A stretch of 64,000 bases of DNA from positions 68,660,029-68,724,028 of the forward strand of contig NC_134456.1 in the NCBI RefSeq assembly GCF_047948215.1. Reading direction: 5' to 3'. Positions within the stretch are counted from its first letter, which is position 1, and every line of letters begins with the position of its first letter. This stretch comes from Lycorma delicatula. Taxonomy: Eukaryota > Arthropoda > Insecta > Hemiptera > Fulgoridae. The position numbers and the translations under genes were made by a program. Below the pieces are notes generated by a model. The model was not told where the DNA came from. It worked only from the letters and a program-made list of their open reading frames with translations, and did not search any database. This document shows, piece after piece, positions 36,101 to 48,444 of this stretch.

Positions 36101-36611
36101 TAGCTGTAATTAAAAGTAAAGAATATATATATATCATGGTACGCACCTGTTACTATCTCAAATTTGATTTTATCTTCTTTTCAAGCCTCATGGTTTGTGA
36201 TTTTTTTTCTTTCCCTGAAACAAAAGTGATCCCTTTTTATCTCTAGGGTTTGTTTTGTTGGATGATATTAAGGATTAATATTATGTTGTGTAGGTTTGTA
36301 TTTATAAAAAAAAAAATATGTGTGGGATTATATTATAGTATTAGAATTCGGAGCTGAAACGTGGAAGTAATTTTTAATGGGGGGGAATGAGAAATAGGGT
36401 GGCAAAACAAAAGAGGGACAAGTGAGTCATGAATATTTTGAACGATCGTAGTGAACGACCTTTTGAGTTCAACAGCGTAAGGGTTTATTACAATAAGGGA
36501 AGTGAAAGAGAAAGTGACAAACGGGGAGAACACGGTGGTGTGACAAGAGTTGAAAGAGGAAGTGAGGGAATTTTCAGCTGTTGTTTAATGTTGTGTTTTG
36601 TTTTATTTCAG
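33177..36611 (+). other. Candidate intron with promoter-like and weak exon-like segments
   Basis: AT-rich sequence between the two phase-matched exon candidates, starting GTAACT and ending in a pyrimidine-rich tract with TTTCAG. It also contains a TATA/Inr-like core at about 34162-34195. An open segment at 35703-35843 (47 codons, ATG first, bounded by TATCAG and CAG/GTAGAA) could be an alternative exon or chance. Its product includes NWAEDIRGENSEQNP and I do not recognise it. Confidence 0.35.
34162..34195 (+). promoter_or_regulatory. TATA box plus initiator-like core promoter
   Basis: TATATAAG at 34162-34169 is followed by ACATTCAGACAG, placing an Inr-like A (34191) about 29 bases from the first T of the TATA box, which is the canonical spacing. 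Upstream (34085-34155) is a GC-richer stretch with the repeated motif CTCGGCTCCT. It could serve a host gene or be a remnant of an LTR element. No convincing coding sequence follows, only a nine-codon ATG frame at 34224-34253. Confidence 0.35.
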
Positions 36612-36660
36612 GTATGGTAAGACTGATGGACGAGTGCTGTGCCCGGAACGGCACGGTCTC
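36612..36660 (+). CDS. Candidate coding exon 2, phase-matched to 33074-33176
   Basis: Acceptor TTTTATTTCAG, then 49 bases, then donor GTAAGC. Completing the codon left over from the 33074 exon gives GLG and then MVRLMDECCARNGTV, open to the donor. In the unspliced sequence this frame reaches TAA two bases past the donor, and the other two frames also hit stops nearby, so the splice model fits better than a longer simple exon. Composition is much GC-richer than the flanks. An alternative is one 144-base exon 36612-36755 ending at a strong GTGAGT donor and acting as untranslated sequence. The protein family is unknown to me. Confidence 0.4.
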
Positions 36661-36712
36661 GTAAGCAGCTTAACTTAATGCATGTGACGCAATTTGGTGT
36701 ACAATCCCTCAG

Positions 36713-36755
36713 TTTTACTACAGACCCCCTCAAAAGTTCAGATCCTACAACGGAG
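36713..36755 (+). CDS. Possible third small exon
   Basis: After a 52-base putative intron (36661-36712, GTAAGC to CCCTCAG), 43 bases are followed by a strong GTGAGT donor. In the phase left by the previous exon it reads SFTTDPLKSSDPTTE and ends in phase 0. The intron would be near the minimum size for insects. If it is not spliced, the same frame can instead start at an ATG at 36678-36680 (MHVTQFGVQS...). Confidence 0.25.
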
Positions 36756-39700
36756 GTGAGTTTTCACGCATTCAGCTTAAGCTCATTAGCGATAACCTTT
36801 TAAATTTAAACCAACCTTTAGATTGTTGATCGTATCGAATCCTTCTCTTCCAGAAGTTGTATCGAAAATAAAGTTGTGGTTTTACTACTGGAAAATTATT
36901 ATTCCCCCACTTAAGAGTATAAATAAAGATCTCAAGGATTGTTTTCTAAAAGGGAAAAGTATTTTATTTTCCACTTTCCGATAAACTTTATCTCCTTTTT
37001 AGATCGTACCCTTTGTTAGTTCTTTAATAAAAAGATACATAAATAAAAAAATAATAATTCGTTGAATAGTGCTGTATAAGATAAAATACGTTTTTCTTTA
37101 TATTTTAGACATCTCTTTAAAAATCCTGAAAATATGTACTCTCCTGAATTAAATCAATAAACTTGTTAGTATTGACCGTCCAGATAATTTAAAACTGCTC
37201 AGGCTAGTATACTAGGTGCATAAAAAAGGTATAACAAATCAGTTTTTTAAATATACAATCTACAATATGTAGAAACCGGTAATTAATTTTAGAAACTGGA
37301 AAAATTTATGGTGTAAGATAACAGTTGTAGGGTATGTATAAATCGGTTTAACAGTAGCCTCTGTTGTACTCACAGAGATAATATTATTAGTGGAGGCTTA
37401 CGAGAAAGAAAAATAGCTTAATTATATTTTACAATATAATACGGTCTCCATCACTTAAATTGCTGCTGTTGAATTACCTGTAAACTATGATATATATTAG
37501 GCCTCTACTTTAATAAAATTAAGTCTAGTATTTTACACTGTTACTTATAGTTCTAAAACAGTGCCAATAATTACCCATCTGTTTATTGCTGGAAAGATCT
37601 TATTACAAGTATTGTAACATTATTATACGCGTTAAGTAACAGTGATAATAAAAAAATATTTTATTATACTTATTCAACACCGTTTTTTCGTTAATTCTTT
37701 TTTCTGTAAACGATAAATTGTGTTTATTATCGTAAGCATGTTTTTAATTACATTATAATCCTACTATTATAACTTGAAAATGAAATAACACTGATCTTAC
37801 AGTATTAATATTTAGAAATCCAAAATTAATTACCTGAATGAATGTAAAAGTAAGTAAAAGCAAAATTTTTATATTAGTATATGGATTGTTCGATGTATAT
37901 ATTTATGAAAGAGTTTATAAATTATAAAGTTAAATTTAAAAAAATATATTTTCGTATCTGTTATAATCATTTAATGGGCAAAACAGCATAATGCAATATT
38001 AGAACTATTGTATTGTTTTTCAGAAGATCCGATATTATCAAGTTATTTGTAAAAATTATAGTATAAGTAATGTTTTTTCCTTCTTCTGCAACTGTTAAAA
38101 TAAATTTATATCAAATATAGGCTATGCTGAATTGTACTTAGAATCGAGTATTTTTTTTTAATTCGCATACGTACCTAAGTATATCTATATCCAAACAGTA
38201 TATCCATATTCACAGCTTAAATTGGGGTGAATCGTGTTACAGAATTTATTACGTTCCTGTCCCCTTTAGGGAATAATCAAGTAGATAATTAATGGCATAC
38301 ATCAGTAATGTTAGGAAATCATGCGTCAAGTGAAACTGGTTTACGTATATTGTTCAATTTACACAAAGATAATCTTATGAATAATTGTGACAGATTATTT
38401 ATATTCTAATATAAAAAAGGAATTCTGATGTCTAAAACAGTAGAAAAAAAACAGTCCTTTTCTCACACTGCAACAATTTAAAATTTATTTATCAATCTTT
38501 TCTTTAATAAAGTTGCGCTGTAATTATCTTCATAGCATTGTTTACTTCTGTTTAGCATTGGTCCTATTGTAATAAACTCGATAAACGGTATTCGATTATG
38601 ATGTTTAATTCTGTAAAAGTAATGATATATTTTCGACCATAAATAAAGAATCATCTGATCATTTGTATATAATTTATTGCTTCCTAATAAATTACGTTGT
38701 AGGACTTTTGCTCCGTACTGTATAAGCTTTTCACGGCAAACACATACCCTTTTTTTATGATTTGAATTACAAAACTTTATTTATGAAGTATTAAACACGT
38801 TTATTAATTTTTTGGCAAACAGATTTTTTATTTTTTAAATTTATATAAAAATCTTAATTTGTTATGATCAAATGTGGCATTAAGCTTCCCAAAAAAAAAA
38901 AAGTTTGTCTTTACGGACATCAAAACTATCATTAAAAGAGCGAAAAAACTACTCTAATACAAATTCGTTACATTTTGTCTCAACGACTACCTTTTTTGAA
39001 ATCCCGCATGACGCAGCTTCTCAGCATTATTTATTACAAATCAACTGTTCACTTAAAAAGGGTATTGATACAGAAACATCTTAAATCAGCTTGGATGAAT
39101 GGGAATCGGATTTTCCACTAGAAAGTTCTTCTTCACTTTTAATTACAACAATTTTTATCTGTACGAACTTGCCTGTTGATCTTCTCTTTAAATAAGGTTG
39201 CGTTGTTAAATGCGATTATCTTTCTAAAATTTGTCTAATATTTGAAACTAATTTAAACCTACTTACGATCACCAATTCAAAATAATACAAATGTCATTTC
39301 ACGTTTTATTCTAATTTTAACTTTCCTCTAATCGTTTAAGATCCTATTAAGAATTATTAAACCAAATTACTTTTTTATAAGAATCAACCAAACACACAAA
39401 ATCGGACAAACCAATAAAATTTTATCAAAAATTTAAAAAAAAGATGCAACAAAAATCTTCTCCATTAAAAGTTTGAAAATTTGTACATTTTTAAATCTTT
39501 TTTCAGTTATAATAATGTATTCAATGTAATATTTTTAATTCGTCCATCTCTTTTGAACATTTTTTATCAATTTCATTTAAAAATTTGTTTAGCAGTATTA
39601 GTGAATATTTGTCGATTTTATTTTCATTCAATTTCACTTTTTTTAAATAAATTTTTAGCTAATTTCATCTTTTTTTTAGTGTAGTGTTAGTTAAAAAAAT

Positions 39701-40642
39701 GAAACTGATATACATAAATAAATATATAGCAGTTTTTATTTGATATTTAAAAGCTCTAAGTTTTAAGATTTATGAAAAAGAGCCTAGATAAAATTTTATT
39801 TCATGAAATATGTAATATCTTTTTTTTATGGGGAATATATTATTTGTTTAAATATTTAAACAACCATAGCAGTTTTCATCTACTTATTGAATAATAATAA
39901 GAAAAATATTTTCTCTGTTAGATATATTGACTCACCGTGAAGTACTGGACTAAAATTTTCCGTTTACTTTTCGGTATTACTATCCTAAAGGAAGTTGGTT
40001 TAGTTCTGCGGAACAAACTTTCTTGAAACTACTCTTTCTTTTTGTTTTAATTGATAATTTTCAAGGAAGTTCAGTACCAAGATTGTTAGGAATTAATAGT
40101 AGTTTGAATATTATATTACTGTAAACTATATAAAGTAGTTATTTCATTAAATATACAGCAGTTAAATAGAACATTACATGTTTAAACTTTAATAGAACAA
40201 AGACATGTTCCGTTTACGTGAGAAAAGATTTTTTCTGTTTATAAATAAAATTACGTTAATAATTTTTAGAGCGTTTAAAAAAATTTCAACATTTCTGACG
40301 CATTTCAGTTAATTTCGTGAAAATTTTCTATTAACGTACTTAAAGGTATTCTGTTTGTCTGTTTTTTATAATTTTATGTATGTTTTAACATACATGATGA
40401 AATATTTTGAAAAAAAAAACTAAAACAGAAGATTATTCTTGGTATTTTCTAATTTTGGATCCTTTTTACTGTAATTTCAGGTAGTTATTATATACTATAA
40501 AGTTACTACACCGTACATTCAGATTTACTATATAGTAAATTATTATTTATGTAATAATTTCATCACTTCACAGTTCAGAGAAATTGCTTTATCAAATGTT
40601 ATTATCGAAAATAACATGAGCGTATCGGATTCGTCGTTCATG
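36756..40642. other. AT-rich non-coding sequence
   Basis: Low-GC sequence starting with a GTGAGT donor. No recognisable exon or repeat family. Confidence 0.5.
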
Positions 40643-40966
40643 TTAGATGTATCGGTAAAATGTGTTGTGAACAAGGAGCTCTACATCAACCGACTCCATA
40701 ATATTTATTTCCCCATCAGTGGAAGTACATAAGGGATGCGGTAATCCTTCTTTCTTTATGGGCCGGGACGGCACGGTTGCTTGCTTAGTTCTTGGTGCCC
40801 TTTTGCCCGCCCTCGCTGATGCATCTTCCACCCTAGTGACCAAATCCCTTCTGGTACTCTCTCTTATGTAGCCTATATTTCTTTTACAAATACACACTAG
40901 CAAGTATACAGCCGTATACACTTTATTTTTGTCTTCCTTTTGCGATATTTTTCGAACAACCAGCAA
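40643..40966 (-). pseudogene. Unassigned minus-strand open frame
   Basis: Open frame of 107 codons on the minus strand with a non-ATG first codon. The middle part is GC-richer than its surroundings and encodes a basic peptide (RRDLVTRVEDASARAGKR, then PIKKEGLPHPLCTSTDGE). The first 40 codons are AT-rich and look like extension by chance. It could be an exon or a decayed mobile-element ORF. No domain is recognised. Confidence 0.25.
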
Positions 40967-41465
40967 AAATTCATTTATCGAAAATGGTTTAATAGTAAAT
41001 AGTTTATTGTTTTATAGTTTGATTGTACTGTCTCTGTAGTGTGTTATAAAATAAAACAATAAAATTTTGCTAATTTTAGTAATAAAAATTAACTTCTAAA
41101 ATTTTCCTACTTACTATTAGAAAACTTGTTTTAAACCCGTTTTTTTTTCTAAGTTGTATTTAAAACAAAATTTGTAGGGCTAATCTTTTTAGTATTAAAA
41201 AATATCCTAATAAGGATATAGGCTAAGGTTAGGCTTCTGAATTTGTGTTTTGTGTAGTTAATTTGGCGGGTAAATTTAATTAATCAAATGTTAAAAACAA
41301 GAGAAGATTTTTCATGATAGATTTTTCCTATTCTAGCTGAATTCTAAGTAGATTATATTTATCAGATAAAGAATATTATGTTTGTTTGCAGTTTTTAGAA
41401 GTAAACTTGCTTAAAAGATTATTTAGCGCTTACATATAAAAATCAAAGAAAGTATCAGATGGGAT
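40967..41465. other. AT-rich non-coding sequence
   Basis: Nothing recognised. Confidence 0.55.
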
Positions 41466-41477
41466 AGGTTGACGGAA
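41466..41477. repeat. Imperfect target-site duplication, left copy (SINE-B copy 7)
   Basis: AGGTTGACGGAA resembles AAGTTGACTGAA at 41761-41772, with two differences. Confidence 0.7.
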
Positions 41478-41760
41478 CCCACCGGGTTGGTCTAGTGGTG
41501 AACACGTCTACGTAAATTAGCTGATTACGAAGTCGAGAGTTCCAACGTTCAAATATCCTACTAAAGGCAGTTACCTTTATACGGATTAGAATACTAGATC
41601 GTGGATACCGGTGTTCTTTGGTGATCGAGTTTCAATTAACAACACATCTCAGAAATGTTCGACCTGAGACTGTACAAGACTACACTTCACTTACACTCAT
41701 ACTTATCATTCTCATTCGTCCTCTGAAGTAATACATGACGGTAATTCCCGGAGACTAGTT
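41478..41760 (+). mobile_element. SINE-B copy 7, near full length
   Basis: Head CCCACCGGGTTGGTCTAGTG, then GTTCAAAT, the CTACTAAAGGCAGTTACC body, GGATACCGGTGTTCTTTGG, CGACCTGAGACTGTACAAG, CATTCGTCCTCTGAAGTAATAC and CCCGGAGACTAGTT. It has no long A tail. The hairpin in the anticodon position is degenerate (AAATTAGCTGATTACG). Confidence 0.88.
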
Positions 41761-42344
41761 AAGTTGACTGAAACTTGTTACAAGTTATTTTCTTCTGATT
41801 TAGATTCCAGTCTATATTAAACTTCGGTGAAAGAAGTTTATTTTTTTTTAAATAATTTGCTGTAGTCACTTTTTTATGATAATTCCAATATTTATTAATT
41901 TGAAATTTAGTACGAAACCCATGGAAATTTTCACATAGTGTATTGCGTATTTGGTAGAATTTTTTGAGATTATTTTATTGCCTCCCCCTAATTTACAGCT
42001 TCTGCAGGGTTTTTTAAATTTTAATTATGCCAAGTGAAAATTTATTCAATCGTAACAATTAAGATGAGATTTTTCTTTGGCGGAATAACCCCGAAGTCTG
42101 GAGGTAATTATAAAATCTATGTTGAGAATAACAATCATTGTGAACTACTTTTTTTTTAACGGTAAGAAATGACTTTTTCCAGAACTAAAATAATAACTTT
42201 ATAGTTTTCTAAAATTGAAAATAACCATCTGCCTGTACAATTCTTCGTTTGTCTAAAGGTGACGAAATTGGTATTAAAATAAATATGTTATTGAAATCTA
42301 AAATAGAGATTTAAAAATTAATCTAATTCTCTACGTCAGGTTTC
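41761..42344. other. AT-rich non-coding sequence
   Basis: Nothing recognised. The first 12 bases are the right target-site duplication of SINE-B copy 7. Confidence 0.5.
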
Positions 42345-42500
42345 GTAATAGCGTTTTGGCGTTTCATTCGGAAGTCCCGGGTTCGAATCCCGGTCAGACA
42401 TACCATTTTTCATACGCTACAAAATTTCATATCCCACGCAGAAGTTTCAAGTTTATATGTCGATATCATCAAGCAAATAAATGAAAACTACAAGAATATA
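42345..42500 (+). mobile_element. SINE-A copy 3
   Basis: The B-box region AGTCCCGGGTTCGAATCCCGGTC gives a perfect 5-bp T-arm stem around TTCGAAT. It is followed by CATACGCTACAAAATTTCATATCCCACGCAGAAG (in pieces), shared with the copy at 0.8 kb, then TCATCAAGCAAATAAATG. The A box is degenerate (TAATAGCGTTTTGGCG). Confidence 0.75.
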
Positions 42501-43600
42501 TTTGTAATCGATTCCAGCCAATCGGCTGCCGAGGTTCTAGACAATAGTCCTACAAAAGTCAATAGTTCTACACTCACTATTACTCATGCAAGCTCTGTTA
42601 AAAGTGGATGGAATTATTACTGTGATATAGAAACGGAGAGAGTGCAATTAATAAAACGAATAATTATAAAAACCGATTTCTGTAAAAAAAAAAGATTCAG
42701 AAATTAGTATGAAAAACCTAGCGTTTCAATTTTCTGCAGAATACACAATAATTTCTTCAACGCTTTTGAAATCGAACGTAAGTCTTCATGAAATTCAGTT
42801 CCAACACCTTATTGTATTTTAATTAATATTCATATATACTGTAAACAGCACAAAAATGAAAATCTTACATAAATTACCTAACTGAATGGTTTGTAACTAT
42901 ATTATGAGGTCATTAATTTTTTTTTCTTGAGATTGCCATTTTTTCTATTTACTAATTAATCATCGAAAGGTCGATAATTAGGAAAATATATTTATTAACG
43001 TAGTAGTATCTTTTTTCTTTTATTAAAATAGAATTTCTGAAATTAGCTTTAATAATTTTTACTTTTATAATTTTTTGGTTGTTCTCTATTTTTCCCGTTT
43101 ATTTTTTAATTTTAATTTAATTAATTTTTATATTTTTATTTTGTTATTTATTATTATTTTCCCATTATACACATATAATAAGTAATAGTATAAAATATAT
43201 ATACAGTTTTGTTTATAAGTTTATTTTTTACATTGTTACTATAATTGGCAGTAAATTTAATTAGAACAACAATTGTCATTGTTGTTAGAAAGAACTAGTT
43301 TTCCACAGTCAGAAAAGTTAATTTTTGTTTAATTATTCCCGTTAGTAATAATAATATATATTGTTTATTTACTGACATTTATTTTGATGAATTGTTTTCA
43401 TAATAGCATAACTGCTGTTTATCATCCGAGTAATCTTTACTGAGACAGTTACAGAGGTTTCTTGGAAACGTAATTTTTACTTTAAATCTATTCAAAAAAT
43501 TAAAAATGTATTCACAATTATTATATACTAAGTAACAGTACAGTTTAAGTAACATTTTGTAATTCTGCCTCGAATTTCCGGCTAAATGTTGGGAAGATAC
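42501..43600. other. AT-rich non-coding sequence
   Basis: Nothing recognised. Confidence 0.55.
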
Positions 43601-43890
43601 CTCTGTGGATATTGATGTGCACGCCATACGTAAAACGTGCGTTTGCGGGTGCGTGTATGTGTGTGTATGCATACGCGCTCGCGTATCCCTACCAGGATGC
43701 TGGTCGGTAGAAGATATGGGCGGTGGTAGGATGACATGAATATATGGCGGTGGTCCCCTAAGACTCGTCCGCTTGGTTGGTAGGGACAGGCCATAGTGTG
43801 CCCCAAGGGGCTCTACCTGGAACTAGCCGCCACCACTGCAGCCACCGCTCCCGTACGTCCTGTACCCTGATTGCTCTTACAGTACTCCCT
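43601..43890. other. GC-rich island, unassigned
   Basis: Sharply GC-richer than its surroundings. A GT/GC alternating segment (43630-43690) precedes a block with GGCGGTGGT and GCCGCCACCACTGCAGCCACC. Open frames on both strands are short and give no recognisable domain. It could be an exon, a promoter island or part of a mobile element. Confidence 0.4.
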
Positions 43891-45743
43891 CTTTCTATCT
43901 TCCATTTTCTCTTCTCTATCTACCTATTCGATATTATTCTTCTTCTTCTTCACCTCTATACCTCATCTTTCTCATCCTCACTTCATAAATAAGAGCTATC
44001 TAGCCGACATGAATGTACGCATTACCAGCATAATAAATTATATTAGGCTGCAAGAAATCAAATTACCTTATTCCTTTCATTTAAAAATAATATCAGTTTT
44101 TCAAACTGTCCCATTACGATTAAAACTTTAATTTTTGTAGAATTAGAATACAATAAAAGATGTAGATTCTTTTTTTATTTTGATTGCAGGATGCAGTGAT
44201 TAAACTTTAAGAAATAAAGAATGTAATTTAATACAGAATTATACCAATAAGTAGCTTTTTATCGTTACTATTGTCACTTCTTTCAAAATCTCAACTAATT
44301 AATGCTTATAACTGATGAAAATATGAATTTAAAAAAGAAAAATTATGGCGAATTTTCGTATTCCGTTTAACTCTTAATTTACTTACTTTAGAGCTTTTAA
44401 AATTCCAATGAGCTCTTATAATAGTTATATTTTTTTATAGTAACATAATATTATGGTAAAAAAAAAACAAACACATCGGTTTAACACATTTGTTATGCGT
44501 AAAAACCATAAAATAATTTTTATTTATAATTTTTTTTTTCTGCAGAGAAAAGAAATTTAGTGGTTTTTTTTATATGTTTACTTTAAACATCAATTTAAGT
44601 AAAAAAACTGCTTGTTTGGTCTATATCTTTTTGAACGCATGGTTTTTTACCTGATGAACTTCATCTCAATTCAGTGATTTGTAAATAATTATTTTTTTTA
44701 ATATACTTACGAGTGTATATATATTTCATATTATAATTAATATTCCACGGAAAATAACAATTTTCTTTTTTAGTCTGCAATTATTTTACTATTGATGAGA
44801 AATAAAAGGTATTTTATTTATTTGAGAAGAAATAGTTGCAGATTTAAATTCTTTTGACAGAATTTAAATTTTTGGACAAATTGATTAAAAAGATATATAG
44901 TTCAATCAAGTTTTTTTTTCTTTCGCACTGCATACTAAAATATTCCGAAACCCTACACTGTATTCTTATGGCAGTATTCTATTCTACTAAATTAGATCTA
45001 TAGCATATAAAAAAATAGGACAGAAATTCTAAAATTTCATTAAAAAAATAAATAAGAAAATTGTAATATTTAATAGTAGTGAATCATATCCTATTTGAAT
45101 TTTTATCCTTTATGTTTGTCAGACATCAATTACAACATAAAAATAAAACATATATATATGTATATAGCAAGGAATAATTAAATATAACCAGATGTGAGAA
45201 ATCATCAGTTGGTTAGAGCACAAATGTTTTGGTATGAAAACTGAATCTCGATAAATGGGTGTTAATTGATTGGTATCAATTGATTCTCAAAGGGTTTAGA
45301 AATAATAAAACTGACAAACCATGAGCTGAGATAACTCAAAATTTTCCTTCTATTATTTTTACTTACAGAACAATTATTGTACCTCAAAAATAAATAAAAA
45401 AATGTTTACATGCTAATAAAAAAATCAATCCATACATACATACACAAAGTTATTGAAAAAGAGTGAGAGTTAGCATGCATGCAAATAGAGAACGTCGTGT
45501 TTGAAGTATTTATAAGTAATTTTGGGGTTTTTTCATGAAATGTATGCCTAAAAGTTTTCGGTTCGTATAATAAAACTTGAAAGTTACTGTAAATTCAGCA
45601 CTAGGCCTTTCTTTTTGTAATTGTTTTCATTCTATTTATAAATCCGTAAAGTTTTATTGTAATATACAGACTGTAGAGTTTCTTTTAAATAAAACAAATT
45701 TAGAAATGTAAATATAAGAAGTAGTTAGAGTTAAATTGTTTGA
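43891..45743. other. AT-rich non-coding sequence
   Basis: Nothing recognised. It includes a CTT-rich stretch near 43935-43955. Confidence 0.55.
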
Positions 45744-45974
45744 AAACTTGTCTTACTACCGGATGAGGCAAGTACTGGGTATATTGTGTTCCCCACGGGA
45801 AAGACGGTATTGCAAGATTTGAGTGTCATCACAGAACACCTTAGAACACGCTACGAGTACACCTGCACGTACAGACTGCGAGAGAGCTTTACTGAACTTC
45901 GGCTTTTACCAGAAACTTTATTGCGCCTTTACGAACCTACTCCATCAGTTTATTGTTCCATGGATATCGTGTGA
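45744..45974 (+). pseudogene. Unassigned plus-strand open frame, GC-rich
   Basis: An open frame of 76 codons runs from just after a TGA (45741-45743) to a TGA at 45972-45974. It covers a stretch clearly GC-richer than both flanks. The peptide includes PDEASTGYIVFPTGKTVLQ, TEHLRTRYEYTCTYRLRESF and LLRLYEPTPSVY and looks like real protein, but there is no ATG until the penultimate codons. It may be an exon fragment or a decayed transposon ORF. An overlapping 157-codon frame (45823-46296) starts at GTG and is mostly AT-derived residues, so I judge it a shadow. Confidence 0.3.
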
Positions 45975-48444
45975 TATGAGAGAGCACGCTCTAGGGAGCA
46001 TTGAAACTTCTTTATGGCTGGTTCTCTACAAACATTCTTTTTTTGTTACTATTTTTATGGTAACGGTTTTTCTTTATATATTCAATAGGCTACATATGTT
46101 AACCAGTTGTATATATAATATAGAAAATATAAACGACTTCAAAGATTTTTTTACAGCGGTTATCTCTTTACTCCAAGGAAAGCTTAACTTTTTGTCTGTT
46201 AAGTTTCTATACGACCTATACGTCGGTCTAGATTACGACATTTTCTACCGAAATCGATTTTGTCGAAAAGTTGAAAGTTTATTTAGTTACGCTTGAATAA
46301 AAAAAGCAAACGTAACAAACAGTATTTTATTTTGTAACCGTTTTATATCCTCTGTTTATGTAAATAAAAATAGTACAAAAAACAAGAAAACATGCTCTCA
46401 GAAAAAAATTAGTCATTTAGCTCATATATTCCTGAATAATTATTACAGCTCGATTTTCTGTACTCCTATAACGATAGATAATAAGTTGTTTAGTTTCCTC
46501 GATTTTTTATCGCTTTAAAAATAAAAACTTCATTGCGTTGTAATATTCTGCAGATCATTTCACTTGTCTAGTTCGTTAATACTAGAATGTTAGTTTAAAA
46601 AAAAAAATACAGTCTGGTTTACCTTAGATATACAGATGGAAAATTAAGAGACGTTATTCTTGATTAATAATAATTATTAAGTAAAATATTGGAAAAAATA
46701 TATTTAAAAAAAATATTATTTATAATAATAATAACCTAATTAGAATACAATAGGCGTACTATATTTATATTTTTTCTAATCTGTGTTTCAGGACACGCCT
46801 AACCTTTTTCAGTTTTTAAAAAAAATGCTGTGAATATGTATTGCCCTACATTTAATCACTATTTTCCAAAAAAAGAATTTTTTTACACTTTGTGGAATAC
46901 AGTTTCCTCCCATTATATTCTAACTGTGCAAAATGTGCATACACCAGCATTCAATTGATTATTACGAGATCATATACATTTTCAATCTATAAAATAAAGG
47001 CTTACTGGTTTTACTTTGTCCTGAGCTGTACCATGTTCATTCTGTATTGCCTTTTCAGTAGGCTAATTAGTCTACTCGTAACGTAACGTAGAAAACTTCA
47101 CTACGATAGGTTATAGCTAACAGAGTACTGTGAAACCGCGCAAAAAATATTGTGTTAAAAAAAAAATAGAGCAAATAAGAATAAGTTTAATTACGTAGGC
47201 TTTTTTTTAATATTTTGTTTCAACTGTATATGATTATATTGTTATATATTGAAAAATAAAGATTGATTTTTTGTATATTTAAACTAGAAATTTGTAATTT
47301 TAATTTCGGAAAATAAATAAATTAATACGGACAAATATTTAATAGATGATGTTCGGAAATTTGTATGGCTCTTAAGAAACGTTGAGAGACGTCGCTGTCC
47401 TTTATTATAATTCTGATTGTATTTAAAATCGCATACGTTTTTCTCGAGAATGTATTTAATTTTTGTTTTGTGAATTACTGCATATTAAAAACATTTACTG
47501 AAAAGTTTCTTGCATTTTTATATCTACAAAAGTAACATTGTACAAATTTTATACCTAAAGTTTTCAATTTTAAATGCTTGTGTTTAAAATATATAACTAA
47601 TACATAACTGAAATATAACTAAGTTATACAACTATATATCTAAGTTTTAAATATTTGACTTACATAAAACCTTTAGTTCTTAGCCAATAGTTAATTAGCC
47701 AGTAGCTAATTTAGTTTAACAGAAAGCTTTACGAACTATGTTGTAGATATATATTACAAAAATTTTTGGAGGAAAAAAGTATTTAGATAGAAAACTGTTG
47801 GTTTATTTATTGAGATTATTCAGTAACTTAACAATTGTTTTTTATTTGAGTTCGCATTGGAAAGAATAAAGAAAGAATTCAAAATCTTAAATTTATGTAA
47901 GTACCCTTTGCTCTGCAGTAGAACGTGAACAGCTGAACTGATTTGAATGAAATGGGTATCAAACGATATACCTAAATCTAGTCAGCGATACATGTTATAT
48001 GATAATGTAGAATAAATACAAGACGGGTTGATACACCGTTCGAACTTTTTATATATACATGTACATTGAATTTAAATCGTTGTTACTCCAAAAAAAACTG
48101 CACTAATTTTCATGAATAAGATATCAAATACTTCGTGGAAGGTTTACAAATATAGCAATTTAAAACGGTTTATAGATTAAAAAAGATATTACTTTTCAAG
48201 ATTCCTGATTTGGTGTCCAGTGAATATCCACCAAAAACTCAGACACAATAGAGAAAAAGCAAAGACGAACGGGAGGATTACAGAACCGGTTAAGTTTCTT
48301 ATGAAAGGTTGTGAATTTTCGTTCACTAAAGGAACATACACTAATATAATATGATAACCGGTAATACTGCATTGTTATGCCCGTTCCTTTACACAAAAGC
48401 TATTTTCACTACTAATGATTTATTAATTGACTCATTCTAATGTT
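45975..48444. other. AT-rich non-coding sequence
   Basis: No gene. The part at 47920-48180 reads like an old dispersed repeat (for example GAACAGCTGAACTGATTTGAATG), but no second copy is present here to prove it. Confidence 0.45.

Noticed and set aside
45823..46296. 157-residue open frame, the longest in the window
   Set aside because: It starts at GTG, its second half is AT-driven Phe/Leu/Ile/Tyr codons, and it overlaps a more protein-like frame. There is no domain.
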